Counted from the stretch's first letter, positions 13,323 through 25,569 are shown. The stretch is 64,000 bases of DNA from Callorhinus ursinus (GCF_003265705.1 NW_020312902.1:8571854-8635853); one strand, 5' to 3'. Program-made: numbers and translations. Notes: generated by a model not told the origin, from the sequence alone.

Positions 13323-13554
13323 TTTTTTTTTTTTTTTTTAATTTTTTTTTCTTTTTTTTAGATTTTATTTATTTATTTGAGAGAGAGAGAGAGAGAGACA
13401 GAGATAGTGAGAGACAGCACAAGTGGGGAGGAGAGGGAGAAGCAGGCTCCCTGCAGAGCAAGGAGCCCGATGCGGGGCTCGATCCCAGGACCCCGGGATC
13501 ATGACCTGAGCCGAAAGCAGTCGCTTAACTGACTGAGCCACCCAGGCGCCCCAA
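13323..13554 (-). mobile_element. Carnivore SINE 5
   Basis: The long T-rich run at 13323-13360 is its A tail read inverted. It is bracketed by a perfect 17-bp duplication CATTGTTAGAGGTTCTT at 13306-13322 and 13555-13571. Confidence 0.97.
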
Positions 13555-13799
13555 CATTGTTAGAGGTTCTTAAAGACCTTTAAATATACCCTTCCTATAT
13601 GTGACAGAGCTCAAACTTAACTTATTATCAAGTACCCAAACCATATTAGGTAGTAGCACCATATAATATATTGGAAACTTATCTGTGATTAATTACATGT
13701 CTTAAGTAATTACAAAGTGTTGAGTCATTTGTGTAGTGCCATCAGAAGATAATGACATCACTACTTTTAAGTTCCAAACTATGATGTCAGTCAACTCTT

Positions 13800-14810
13800 T
13801 TGGACCTTTCTACCAATCAGTGGTGACTGATCTGATTTGATTTGCATTTCCCTAAAGACCACCAATGTTGAACATCTTATCATGTGCTTATTGGCCATTT
13901 GTATATTTTCTTTGGAGAAATAGGTATTCAAATCCTTTGCCCATGGGGTGCCTGGGTGGCTCAGACGGTTAAGCATCTGCCTTCGGCTCAGGTCATGATC
14001 CCAGGGTCCTGGGATCGAGTTCCGCATTGGGCTCCCTGCTAGGCGGGGAGCCTGCTTCTCCCTCTGCCTCTGCCTCTCTCTCTGACTCTCATGAATAAAT
14101 AAACAAAAAACTTTAAAAAAAAAACAAACAAATCCTTTGCCCATTTTTACACTGGGTTGTCTTTTTATTGCTTAGTTTTAAGAGTTTTTTTCTATATTCT
14201 GGATACAGGTTTCTTACTGGATATATGCTTTACAAGTATTTTCTCCAATCCTGTGATTTGTCTTCACTTTCTTGATGGTAACCTTGGAAGCACAAATGTT
14301 TTTAATTTTGATAAAGTTCAATGTATCTGTTTTTTCTTTTGTTGCTTGTACTTTGTGTCACATGCAAGAAATCACTGCCTAGAGCACAGTCACAAAGATT
14401 TACTCTCATGTTCTAGGAATTTTATAGTTTTAGCGCTTAAATTCAGGTTTATGATTCATTTAAGTTAATTTTTACATATGGTGTGAGGTAGGAATCCAAC
14501 TTCATTATTTTGCATGTAGCTATCCAGTGTATCAGCTACCATTTGCTGAAAAGACACTCAACTGTCTTGGCATCCTTGTCAAAAAATTGTCTTTGGCACA
14601 CCACAAATGTGAGTTATTACCTCTGGACTTCATTCCATTGATCTGTAAGTCTATTCTTTGGCCAATACCACACTGTCTTGATTATGAAGCTTGGTAGTAA
14701 GTTTTGAAATTAGGGAGTATGAGTCTTCCAATTTTATTCTTTTCAAGATTGTTTTGATTATTCTGGGTACCTTGCATTTCCATATGAACTTTAATGAGTT
14801 TTTTGTTTTT
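13800..14810 (-). mobile_element. Old L1 ORF2 3' portion, inverted
   Basis: The sequence follows the inverted end of mammalian L1 ORF2 (for example CATTTGTATATTTTCTTTGG, GCTATCCAGTGTATCAGC and CAATACCACACTGTCTTGAT). It is interrupted by SINE 6 at 13945-14128 and ends at SINE 7. Frames are broken; it has no coding capacity. Confidence 0.8.
13945..14128 (+). mobile_element. Carnivore SINE 6, inside an L1
   Basis: An exact 16-bp duplication CAAATCCTTTGCCCAT at 13929-13944 and 14129-14144 shows insertion into the L1 remnant. The head reads GGGGTGCCTGGG. Confidence 0.97.
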
Positions 14811-14993
14811 TTTTTTAAAGATTTTATTTATTTATTTGAGAGAGAGAGCGAGCACATGAGAGGGGATAGGGTCGGAGGGAGAAGCAGACTCCCTGCTGAG
14901 CAGGGAGCCTGATGCGGGACTCGATCCCGGGACTCCAGGATCATGACCGGGGCCGAAGGCAGTTGCTTAACCAACTGAGCCACCCAGGCGCCC
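14811..14993 (-). mobile_element. Carnivore SINE 7
   Basis: An inverted copy at the edge of the L1 remnant. I found no convincing target duplication, so one boundary may have been rearranged. Confidence 0.94.
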
Positions 14994-15970
14994 TACAGTC
15001 ATATATTTCTAACCTACAATAAAAGTTTAGTTTCCCTAACCCCATAACTTGTCTTTAATGCAAGCAAATATCCTTAGGTACTATTAGTTGATGTAAAAGT
15101 GTCAGTGAAAGTTCTGCCAAACCAATCTTATAATTTCTTTTCCTCCTAACAAATGTAAATTTTTTCTAAAATGTACACACTATATATAAAAGTGCATGTT
15201 CTTTTTTAAACAAATGTCATACAAGTACCCAAAACCAGTTATTATATGCTCCTCCTTCCAAGGAATCCTAAATAATCAAGTAATATACTAAGAAACCACT
15301 CCCTAACCCATGGTCACAAAGATTTAGTATTCTGTTTTGTTCTAGGATAAGGTAGATCAAAACAATCACTCTGTCAAACTAGCCATGTCAAATGGGGATT
15401 GGATATATAAATACTCCAGGAAGAATTCTGTATTCTTTATCATGTCCAAACCATTGGGATAAATGTAACTAATAAATCAAAAATTCTAACACAAAAAAGT
15501 TGAAATTATTTATGATATTTTAGTCTCCAAGTAAATATAAATCTTTACCTTATAAAAATGCTTGCCATTTTCAACACATAGAATGAGAAAGAAAGAACGA
15601 CCTCACAAGTGGAGCATGAACTCCACCAGGTAAACTATTCCTCTTTACAAAACTACCTGTCTTTGTCTTAGTGCACTATATAATATCCTAATGAACTGAA
15701 AGAATCAATTAGTTATTGATTCTCTTCTTACAAGCAAGATAAAGTCCCTCATGGTAGACACCCGTTTTTTTCATATAATTTATGTTTTAAGAATTCATTA
15801 AGTTTTCCATATACATCCCATGAAATTATTTTACTATAATAATATATCTGTCATGAACTCTAGAGTATTTTATATAGTTGTCATTTTTCACTTAAGCCAT
15901 TAAAATTCAAGCACATATACTGTTGATTATGGATATACTCAATAGCACATATAATCATTTTTTCATTCAA
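14994..15970. other. Unique AT-rich intron sequence
   Basis: I see no recognisable element or coding signal. Confidence 0.5.
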
Positions 15971-16440
15971 TAAATATTTACTGAATGACTGCTATGTGTG
16001 AAGGGTAAATAAAGTCCCTGCCTTCCTGAAACTTACATTCTATGAAAGTAGTCCAGTAAATCAAACATAAATAATTCACACACAGATAAATGTTAAGGTG
16101 ACAATGGGATAGAGAGTGACTGGGGAATGATTACTGTTCTCTAAAGAGATGACCTGACAACTAAATAATAATGAAGAGCTAGTAGAGCAAGGGTTTTCCA
16201 AGCAGAAGGAAGAAACACAAAAGCCTTAAGGATGAAAATTAACATGGTGTGTTTGAGGAAAAGAAAGCAAGCAGTGTCAGCTGGATCATAAGAGACAAGG
16301 GATAGAGTGGTAGAACTTTGTACGTCATAGATTTTACCTAATTGCAATGGGAAGCTGTGGAGGACTGTAGGTAGAAATGCCATGATCTGGTATGTCCTTT
16401 AAGAGGATCACTCTTGCTGCTATGTGAAGAATGAAATTGA
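15971..16440 (-). mobile_element. Ancient L2 remnant
   Basis: CATTCAATAAATATTTACTG, then AAAGTCCCTGCCTTCCTGAA and later GGATCACTCTTGCTGCTATG, follow the order of an inverted L2 3' end. Confidence 0.65.
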
Positions 16441-16519
16441 GGGAAAAATGAATGCTGGCAGTTAACTAAAAATAATGTTCTTTCTTTATGGTGTTTCTTA
16501 ACCTCTCTTTCCTCCTTTC

Positions 16520-16960
16520 TGTTCCCAAGTCCATCACCTGAGTGCTGGTTCCTACAGCCTACTACTACATGAGCTACTTCAAAAGCATCCACACTAGTCT
16601 CCCTGCTTCTATACCTAGACTGTATTTTTTTTTCTTTATAAATGCTTTGGTCATACCTATCTCTTTGCTTCAAAAGCCTCAAAAACTTACTACTACCAAC
16701 AAAAGAAAATCCAAATTCCTTAACATTCAATAACATTGCACAATCTAATCCCAAAACACTTTTCTGGCCTCATTTCCCATTGTTAATTTGATAGACTCTA
16801 CTCTTCCACTCAATATGGTCTACTCACTCTTTCCTGAACACAGCTTATGATATCACTTCCATGGCTTCCATGGCTCTAATCACACTGACCTCTTCCCTTA
16901 TTTTTTCCATAGATTCAAATTCTATCTCTTCTTCATATCTCAGCATACATTCATTCTCCT
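16520..16960 (+). mobile_element. Ancient L2 remnant
   Basis: AAAATCCAAATTCCTTAACA, CTGGCCTCATTTCCC and a following run of acidic/His-poor broken frames resemble the L2 ORF end and 3' UTR in sense orientation. Confidence 0.5.
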
Positions 16961-18919
16961 TCACTATTCAGAGCAGTGGCTTTTTGACTATGACCATAGT
17001 ATTTTATATCATAACCCAGTATGTACAAATTTCATAATTATACATTTAACTTTACTTCAACCAATACACTTTGGTATTTTCTAGTCTTTTCAATTTCTTT
17101 TTCAAAATGACTCACTAAAATGATTGCATAGACTACTAGTGGGTTTCAACCTTCAACTTGAAAAACACTATTAGTACACCTTTCTAGACATTCACTGGTA
17201 ACTTAACTAGATCCTGGTACTAAAAGATGAAACCCATAATTACCAAACTATAATGACCTTAACCTCAAGGATAGGATAAAGTTAGTATCTCATACATCAT
17301 TTTATCTACCACAATGCCAAACAAAGTATTTATTATTACTGGAGAGAAAGACTGATATTACATATAGCTATCATATTTATGATTAGACAGAACCATGGTT
17401 AGGACTGTTTTTGTGTTCCCATCACCTCGTTTCAAATTGTAGCTAATGATGGTCAAAATGGCTAGTTTTCAATAACACTTTGGCCTAGATTTTCTCCTTC
17501 CTACCTTATAGGATTACACAATAGTCTTGCATAGTGGGGGAATACAGTAAGTACTGTATAAATGTCATTTTCATCTTTCCCTCAGAAATATGAGAAAGTC
17601 TCTATATGGAGGACACCTATTACCATTCACTGGAACTGCTTCTCTTTTATCCCAAATACTCAGGCACTTCTGCTCCGCCAGTATCCTCATTTGGCCCAGC
17701 TAGCTTTGCCAAAATTGCAATAAGGGTAAGCCTTTTGTTTCAAAGGAATGACAGCTATTAGGGCTGAATGGCCTCTCTTGCCATCAGCACTAAGGTTCTT
17801 GACCATTAAAGTCCTGTTAAAGTTGTTGACTCTTTCAAAAACATCATCAGTAATTTCAATTAAGAAAATGAAAAAGCAATGAAGTGATCTAATATCTGTA
17901 CTGAATGGTTTTTTCCTCCGGTAAGGACGCAAGGGATAAGATAAGCCAATGGATAACATGAAATTCTTAAATCTTAAATCTCAAAGGCTCATTAATTTCA
18001 CCATGAAATGATACATACAGATTCCTGAGGAATGCAGAACATCTAAAGGTACTCTGCTTCTCTTTTACTTCCACCTCCAGAGCCAGTTATAAGCTATTAT
18101 GGGTCTAGGGGGACAAGGTGAATATACAAGTAACAAATAAATGCCCTGAACCATCTAGAGTAGACTCAGTGTAACCATCAAGGTTTTAGGCAGAAATAAG
18201 CCCCTAGGACTTATCCAAGAAAACCTGAATTCCTTTATCAGTCCTGAAACTACCCTAAGCTCCCTACTAGCCTATCTGCACACTGGGGTAATAGTAAGCC
18301 AAACTACAGTTGGCCTGCCAGACTCCAAATCTCCACCATGAGGCTTTCCTTTGAGATCTGGGAGTATGAACCTCAACATTTGCTGGCTACTATCTCCTCA
18401 AGGCCAGACCGAAAGCTTCAATAATCACAGGGCTTTGGGATAGCCTTAATTTGGAATTCCTCTGTTATTCACTAACAATTTAAAATCATCTACATTAATT
18501 CTCACTGCTTTGCCCCATAAAAAACACTAACTCAGAGCAGCTTTGTATGCAAGATATTAAACCAAGTTAAAAAAAATAACTCCTGACATAAATATGTCAT
18601 ATGTAAAGTGCAAAATCTCAAAAATATGAATTACTTCAGGAATATCTTCTCAGAATGAAGACAAAATCAAATTACCCTTTTGATAGTGAATTACTTTCCT
18701 CATGTAAATTCACACTCAAAAGCAAATAAAAGGCAAACATAGGTTATCTTTTTTCTTTAATAAGACATCAAATAAAAATATTGCCTTTGGAGGGGAAGAA
18801 CCATTAAATAGAACAGGTAAGGGGCTTAAAAATGTAAACTTAATGTAAACTTAAATTTAAAAAATATTCCTGTGCTGCCTTCTTGCTATTTGGCTAAAAC
18901 ACCTCCCTCCCTTTAAATT
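16961..18919. other. Unique intron stretch
   Basis: No element is recognised. The 90-codon minus-strand frame at 17687-17959 has no motif I know and no supporting signals. Confidence 0.5.
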
Positions 18920-18929
18920 ATCCTGTGTT

Positions 18930-19131
18930 GGGGCGTCTGGGTGGCTCAGTCATTAAGCATCTGTCTTCAGCTCAGGTCATGATCCCAGGGTCCTGGGATG
19001 GAGCCCCTCGTTGGGCTCCCTGCTCGGCGGGAAGCCTGCTTCTCCCTCTCCCGCTCCCCCTGCTTGTCTCTTGCTGTCTCTCTCTGTCAAAATAAATAAA
19101 TAAAATCTTTAATAAAATAAATAAATAAAGC
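18930..19131 (+). mobile_element. Carnivore SINE 8
   Basis: Target duplication ATCCTGTGTT at 18920-18929 and 19132-19141. The tail has a second AATAAAATAAATAAATAAA block. Confidence 0.96.
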
Positions 19132-19308
19132 ATCCTGTGTTTACCAGTATTTTTGTTTTTTGCTAGATCACAGCCTCTAACTTTTCAGAAGTGGAGTGCA
19201 GGTTATTAAGCTGGATTCTTCCTTTGGCACTCACCCTTTGACACATTCCACTAAATTTGAGATTTATTTATATTGATAACTGCCCCTTTTAAAAACAAAT
19301 GCATCCTG

Positions 19309-19513
19309 CGGCGCCTGGGTGGCTCAGTTGGTTAAACCGCTGCCTTCAGCTCAGGTCATGATCCCAGGGTCCTGGGATCGAGCCCCACACTGGGCTCCCT
19401 GCTCATGCAGGAAGCCTGTTTCTCCCTCTGCCTGCCGCTCCCCCTGCTTGTGCTCTCTCTCTCTCGCTATCTCTGTGTGTCGAATAAATAAATAAATAAA
19501 TAAAAATTAAAAA
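19309..19513 (+). mobile_element. Carnivore SINE 9
   Basis: Target duplication AAATGCATCCTG at 19297-19308 and 19514-19525. The head is GGCGCCTGGGTGGCTCAG. Confidence 0.97.
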
Positions 19514-19674
19514 AAATGCATCCTGGAAAGGTTAATTCTATATTACCTTTCAATTAAGACTCAAAGAAGAGAGGAAGGGAGAAAGAAAAGGAGGGAGGAA
19601 GAAGACAGAAGAGGATGAGGGAATCATGTCTTAAGTGAAGTAGGGTATGAAATCAGCCAGAGTGTCTTAGACCT

Positions 19675-19836
19675 GGGGCACCTGTGTGGCTTAGTCGGTT
19701 AAGTGTTTGCCTTTGGCTCAGGTACTGATCCCAGGGTCCTGAGATCGAGCCCCACATGGGAAGCAGGGGTCTGCTTCTCCCTCTCTCCCTGCTCACTCTT
19801 TTTGTCTCTGTCTCTCTCTCAAATAAATAAAATCTT
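19675..19836 (+). mobile_element. Carnivore SINE 10, 5' member of a tandem pair
   Basis: A diverged and shortened body (CTGTGTGGCTTAGTCGG) ends at AATAAATAAAATCTT, where a second SINE begins directly. The duplication GTCTTAGACCT lies before it (19664-19674) and after the second SINE (20096-20106). Confidence 0.93.
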
Positions 19837-20095
19837 GGGGCGCCTGGGTGGCTCAGTTGGTTAAGCGACTGCCTTTGGCTCGGGTCATGATCCTGGAGTC
19901 CCAGGATCGAGTCCCACATCGGGCTCCCTGCTCAGCAGGGGGTCTGCTTCTCCCTCTGGCCCTCTTCCCTCTCGTGCTCTCTCTCTCTCATTCTCTCTCT
20001 GTCAAATAAATAAATAAAATCTTAAAAAAAATCTTTAAAAAAAATTAAATAAATAAATAAATAAAATCTTAAAAAAAAAAAAAGAGAGAGAGAGA
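19837..20095 (+). mobile_element. Carnivore SINE 11, 3' member of a tandem pair
   Basis: A full-length copy of the 'TTAAGCGACTGCC ... GATCCTGGAGTCC' subtype is fused to the tail of SINE 10. It has a doubled AATAAATAAAATCTT tail and ends in GAGAGAGAGAGA. Confidence 0.95.
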
Positions 20096-20106
20096 GTCTT
20101 AGACCT

Positions 20107-21419
20107 AAGTAAATAAAATGGAAACAAAAAGCCTTCACTGGAGACACTGGAATTCACATAACGTCCAGGCAATCAAAAGCTACACGTTACACCTGTGCCA
20201 CAGATACTAAATTAAACAACTTTAGGACTTATCAAAGTAATAATATGGGTGATAAAGTTATCAGAATTGTTATATGGAATGCATATAAACAAAATTTACT
20301 CAAAGATTTAAAAAGCTCCATTCCAAATAGTTGACTAAAGAGTCACTTCAGTGTTAAAGGTTTTTGCCAGGTTTCCAGTGAGGGTCTCCCAAGGACTACA
20401 TTTAGGTGGGTGAAATAATTATGAAAGCCACATGTTTGCCAGTATTTAAAACATGTGGCCCAAAATATACTCTATGCTCTAATTTAAAATACAATATAAG
20501 GCTTTAATTTTAGAATCCTCAGAGCTGTCATTTCTTGGTGTTTTTGCCATGTTTAAACTAGCCAGATACTTCCTTTAATATACCAGAAATACAAGGCAGA
20601 GAAGAGATTCTTTAAAATGGAAGGTTTGCCAAACTGCTTTGCCGCAAAGCAGTTTTTTACTAGACCACTGAACTTTGCTCCAGTTTTAATATTGGCTTCA
20701 CTCAATATTAAAAGCCACTATCAACTATAAATGCATCAAATGCTAGGTACTGAGGTTACAAAACTGAAAAAAAAACAGAATCTCTGCCTTTGAGGCAGTC
20801 ATAGTCATTCAGCAGAAAGAGACATATGAACAGATAATTACAATACTACCTGATTAAGTTCTACAAGAGATATGAAGAGAACATTGTTCAAACAAAGTAG
20901 TAAAAGCCACTATGTCAGCCTGGAGGACTATGCTAAGTCTACTGAAGAGGATTTGACATTTAAATTCATCTGCAATGAGGTAGTTAGGTTAGTCAATCTG
21001 TAAAGTCCCTTCTATTAAAAAAAGGACAAAAAATTGAAGGTCATGGAAATCTTACTTGTCAAAAACGGCTGGTGCAGATTATTCCAGTTTGTTTATTAAT
21101 CTAATCTCTGTATCAAAAAGAGAGTATTTTACTCATACAACCCTCATCTTCTCTCCCAAACTTGTCCTCTTCTTGCGTTCCTTTTCTTGGTAAATGGTAA
21201 TACCATCTAAAAACTTAACCTTTCACAGCCAACTAAACACCAGCTTCTACTGATTCTATTCCCTAGTCTCTTTACTCTGCCTGCTTCGACCTCCAATGGC
21301 TACCACCACCCCTTATGTTAGAAGCTTCTGATAGCTTCCGAGAGTGTTCTTGTCTCTGAAATCCCTTCTCCCAATCAACAAATTCTCCACATTAGGGCCA
21401 AAATGATTTTCCAAAGCAC
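20107..21419. other. Unique intron stretch with one strong hairpin
   Basis: The only structure seen is the inverted repeat at 20631-20655. The rest is unassigned. Confidence 0.5.
20631..20655. other. 11-bp perfect hairpin with 3-base loop
   Basis: AAACTGCTTTG (20631-20641) and CAAAGCAGTTT (20645-20655) flank CCG. Confidence 0.85.
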
Positions 21420-21890
21420 AAGTCTGATCACATGACAACCCATCTTAAAAATCATTCAACTGCTTCCTACTGTTCTCAGAAGAAGCCCAAACTCTTCAGC
21501 ATAGTTGTCAATATCTGGCCTGGCTTGCATCTTGCTACAATCTTTTATAGTACTCGTATAGAACCTCTTGCAGTTTCCTCAATACACAGTACTCACTCAC
21601 CATCTGCAGAGCCTTCCAAGGCTCCCTCAAAAGAAAAGCAGATGACTTTCCAAAGTGATCTTTCAGCACCTTCTGCTTCTCCATTACCATACTTACCACA
21701 CTATATAGGATTTTAATTACCTGTCTGTCTCCCCCAGGAAGCTGTAAGCTCCTTAGGGACAAAAACTATCTCACACATTCTTGTATTTCTTATCTAAAGC
21801 AGTATGCTTGCCTGGCATTGACATATACTTCATGCTTGATAAAGATTTGTTGAATGCATGGATAAATGAACAAATGAATGAATAAACTGC
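21420..21890 (+). mobile_element. Ancient L2 3' end
   Basis: TGTAAGCTCCTTAGGGACAA followed by 'TTGTTGAATGCATGGATAAA' and GAATGAATAA is the sense L2 3' terminus. The preceding sequence fits the end of its ORF in broken frames. Confidence 0.75.
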
Positions 21891-22274
21891 AAAGAAAGAG
21901 AAATTCAATGACCTACAATTTGTCATAATACTTATTAGTTACACTACACAGAAACCTTTATTCTGTCTACCTATAGCATGACCATATTTAAGTCATGAGC
22001 CTATCACAATTAACCTGTTTTCAGAAACATAAAGGCAGCTATACCATAAACTCAAAATTCAAATGAACTTAAAAATTTACTGATGTCCTCCAGTTTAGAC
22101 AGTATAAACCTACTACTTAGGTCATTTTTTGGAATACATATATATCAGAATCATGATATCCTATACATTTAAAATAAAATTATAACTACACAAGTACTAT
22201 TACATTATTTTCACAGGTAAAACACTGAGTTTGCTTTTTAACATAAATGAAAGCTGCACTCATCACTGACTCAC
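21891..22274. other. Unique sequence flanking MXI1 exon 3
   Basis: AT-rich with no repeat. It lies directly downstream (minus sense) of the microexon donor. Confidence 0.5.
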
Positions 22275-22304
22275 CGATTCTTTTCCAGCTCATTGTGTGT
22301 AGAC
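22275..22304 (-). CDS. MXI1: MXI1 coding exon 3 (30-nt microexon, start of basic region)
   Basis: A 30-nt exon on the minus strand is flanked by TTTTAG and GTGAGT. Joined to exon 2 it completes the Arg codon and reads STHNELEKNR, the first part of the DNA-binding basic region; the family continues with RAHLRLCLERLK. Entry and exit phases are equal, so skipping it would keep the frame but remove residues needed for E-box contact. The next exon, encoding helix-loop-helix, was looked for in 1-22274 and not found, so it is presumably outside the window. The exon is too short to be detected by ORF length; it was recognised from the peptide and its splice sites. Confidence 0.95.
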
Positions 22305-22984
22305 CTAAAAGGAAAACAAAAAAGACCATTTAGCCACTTGTTGCTAAGGCTATGGAAAGGGGGATTAGTTACTGCTCTACCACACCCAGTGAATTTCTTT
22401 AACAACACAATATATAGTCAGACTTGTATAACCTCACTCATCAAGAAGAAATAGTCTACATTCATTAGAACTATCCATCTGGATATGGTGTCTTCAGTTA
22501 AGAACTAACTTCTGACACTGGTGTTTCACTGTTATCTTAATAAAATTAATACTAGCACATGTTCTCTTGCCTACTTTTAGTTTCCTACATTTTGTTTATT
22601 TGTAGATTTTTAATTCAAACATTACCCCATTTTTGTTTAAAAAGAAAAATGTACTTCTATGTCTTCTTCTACCTCCGTTTAGTAACCCCTAAACATAGGG
22701 AGAAAAAAGTTTTGGCTAGCACAGAAGCTGACAGGCTTGCCTTACTGCTAAGTGATACAAATTCAAGCTTTCCTAACCTTTGTGTAAAACATAAACAAAG
22801 TTATACAAAGAAGAAAATAATATAAATAAAAGAAGATACATTAATAAAATCAAGAAACACACCTTTAAAAGACTGGGGGGATATACCTCAAAATGCTAAC
22901 AATGGTTATTTTCTTTTTGTGACTTTTTTTCATTTTGCTTATCAGTATTTGTTATAATACTTATCATCTACTGAACAAGTGTAG
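22305..22984. other. Unique sequence upstream of MXI1 exon 3
   Basis: Non-repetitive AT-rich intron up to the acceptor side of the microexon. No coding signal is visible; the 88-codon plus-strand frame is not supported. Confidence 0.5.
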
Positions 22985-23150
22985 TGTCTGCTAAACAGTG
23001 TGCTAAGCAGTTAACATATATTATTTCATTTTATCCCCCAAATGACCCTTGTTTTATAAGTAAGAATACTGAACCTCAGAGAGGTGGAAATAGGCTCTTG
23101 TCCCCAGAGTAGAAGTAGCAACTACGATTTAAGCCCAGGTCTTTCTTACT
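22985..23150 (-). mobile_element. Ancient MIR/L2-type remnant
   Basis: GTGCTAAGCAGTTAACATAT, 'CCTTGTTTTATAAGTAAGAA' and 'ACCTCAGAGAGGTGGAAAT' follow the common ancient-repeat pattern of lost-and-gained exon-like 'TTACAGATGAGGAAACTGAG' blocks. Confidence 0.55.
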
Positions 23151-23167
23151 CCAAAACCCAAATTCTT

Positions 23168-23361
23168 TTTTATTTTTAAGTTTTATTTATTTACCTGAGA
23201 GACAGAGGAAGCATGAGCAGGGGAAGGGGCAGAAGAAGAGAGAGTAAATAAGCAGATTCACCACGGAGCAGGGAGCCTGATGTGGGGCTTGATCCCAGGA
23301 CCCTGGGACCATGACCCGAGCCAAAGTCAGACACTTAACCAACTGAGCCACCCAAGCACCC
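23168..23361 (-). mobile_element. Carnivore SINE 12
   Basis: Perfect 17-bp duplication CCAAAACCCAAATTCTT at 23151-23167 and 23362-23378. The body is diverged (for example TTACCTGAGAGACAGAGG). Confidence 0.97.
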
Positions 23362-23399
23362 CCAAAACCCAAATTCTTAACTACCTGGTAGTTAAGGGC

Positions 23400-23560
23400 A
23401 CAGACGATAAGGCCAGAGTGCTGGGTTCAAAGAGTGTGTGGCCTTAAGTGCCTTCATTTCTCTCTGCTCAGTTTCCTCATTTATAAAATAGGAAAAGTAA
23501 TAGTACGTGCCTCATGTGATTGTTATGAGGAATAAACAGGTTTATACTGAACAGCAAAAT
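23400..23560 (+). mobile_element. MIR remnant
   Basis: GTGTGGCCTTAAGTGCC, CTCAGTTTCCTCATTTATAA and GATTGTTATGAGGAATAAA follow the MIR order. Confidence 0.7.
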
Positions 23561-23868
23561 ATAACAAACTCTAAAGTTAGCTATTATTAGAATTATGTTA
23601 TATGAGTTCTCTTAAATGAACATGTATTACTTTTATAAAAATTTAGCATTAACAATAACAGGAATTTCATAAAAGAATTTAAGTTCCTGTCACCAGATCT
23701 AAAACTTTAATCATTTAATATATGCTGGTTAATATCAAATGTTTTCAGAATATCACATTACTGATTAATCTGATTTATTATTCTAGTGGATATTTAACAA
23801 TCACATTTCTAAACTTTAACAATAGGAGTGTTTTTGTCAGTCTCATAATTTGTAAAAATTTTACTCAC

Positions 23869-24036
23869 TTTTTTTTTAAGATTTTATTTATTTATTTGAC
23901 AGAGAGAGTGAGAGAGCACAAGCAGGGGGAGCAGGAAAAGGAGCAGGGAGCCCGATGCGGGACTTGATCCCAGGACCCTGGGATCATGACCTGAGCTGAA
24001 GGCAACGCCCAACCATCTGAGCCACCCAGGCGCCCC
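23869..24036 (-). mobile_element. Carnivore SINE 13, internally deleted
   Basis: It is about 30 bp shorter than its neighbours because part of the CT-rich body is missing, with GGGGGAGCAGGAAAAGGAGC in its place. No clear target duplication. Confidence 0.93.
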
Positions 24037-25005
24037 TACCCACTGTTTTTTAGTTCAAAAGCCAAAAGTCTTCTTTGAGTTACTGTATCTTGTGCACTTT
24101 TTGCTTTCTTAACAGTTTTATAAGGTCCAAGTGACACAGGATGAAAAAGTCTAATGTTCATTTTCAAGAGATTATCTTAATAAAAGGATTTCTCCCTCAA
24201 GAGGTAAAAAAAAAAAAAATCTTAAGATGCTTCAAGAGTTCAGCCAAATTAACAGGAAGGATATGTATAATTCAGGTGAAAGAAATCATAAAAACACAGA
24301 ACTTTTAGTTTAACAGAGACTCAAGAGCTCAAAACCCAATAAATAAATTACAACCAAATAAAACCAAAGTTTTAAGTTCTTGTTTGTCAAAGTAAATCAG
24401 CAAATCAGAAGAGGAAAAGGACATATCTTAAAGAGATTTAAAACAAAAAACATTGTTCAAAATTTGAATGGGCATTCAATAATGAAATTCCCCACCCCCT
24501 CGTAGTAAGTTTTGGTTTAACTGCCTTTATCTGAAGAAAACTTAGAACGAGTAAAACAAAAACAATGGAATATAAAGTAAGTAATAAAGGGAAATAATCT
24601 ATATTTAGAGGGAGGTAGACTATTTACCATAAACTTATCCTAAACAGTTTGGAAATCCCACATTTGGCCATAACTGCAAAAGAATATATATACTCAAAGA
24701 TAAGGAACTGTTGAATTCCAATATTGTATTAAGCCTATTGTCAAAGCTAGCACCAAAAGAACATAATCTGACCCACTGCTGTGAACAAAATTAAAACAGC
24801 AGTTCTTCCCATCTCTCTGACTTTTATCTTCTTTCTAAAAAAATATAAAATGATAGCCAAGATTATAAACTTTTCTCCACCAAACCAAGAAATACATGTC
24901 ATATCTAGTTATACCACTAGTAACATTTAACATTTCCAAATACCACAAACAAAAATGATCATGTATGTACTAATCTTTACCATATTGCCATGATCTTCCA
25001 ATTTT
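24037..25005. other. Unique AT-rich intron sequence
   Basis: Nothing recognisable apart from A runs near 24207. Confidence 0.5.
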
Positions 25006-25196
25006 TTTTTTAAGATTTTATTTATTTATTTGACAGAGACAGAGTGAGAGAGGGAACACAAGCAGGGGGAGTGGGAGAGGGAGAAGCAGGCCTCCCACAG
25101 GAGCAGGGAGCCCGATGCGGGGCTCCATCCCAGGACCCTGGGATCATGACCTGAGCTGAAGGCAGACGCTTAACGATCGAGCCACCCAGGGGCCCC
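25006..25196 (-). mobile_element. Carnivore SINE 14
   Basis: An approximate duplication ATCTTCCAATTTTT / ATCTTCTAATTTTT flanks the copy. Confidence 0.95.
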
Positions 25197-25569
25197 AATC
25201 TTCTAATTTTTAAAAAGTTCATCAGTAGTATTTCTATTTTGATGGCTTTTTTGCCTGTAATCTTAAGTTAACATATACTTTGTTTCTTTAAGACTGTCTT
25301 AGACTACAAGGAATCAAAGACGGTCTCTAGCTGGTAAATTTAAGACATGTATAGAAATAATTATAATTCAAGGCAAAATAAATATATTTAGAAAGGTACA
25401 AAGCATTGTGGGAGTTTAAAGTAGGCAGAATTTACTTCCAAATGTGGTTTTCAGGGTAAATTTTAGAAAAGGTAGCATTTGGTATGGATCTTAAATGATG
25501 ACAATTTGCTACTAGTAGAGGCTGGATCTGGGGGAGGACATACCAAGTGGAAGGGAGCATAAGCATAAA

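Larger units (their letters stand above)
1..22274 (-). other. MXI1: MXI1 intron 3 (partial)
   Basis: This is the sequence downstream of the microexon donor at 22274 in the direction of MXI1 transcription. It contains no further recognisable MXI1 exon; I looked for the rest of the bHLH region and did not see it. It holds 11 SINEs, several L1 and L2 pieces and large AT-rich unique stretches. The intron therefore exceeds 22 kb and its acceptor lies outside the window. Confidence 0.8.
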
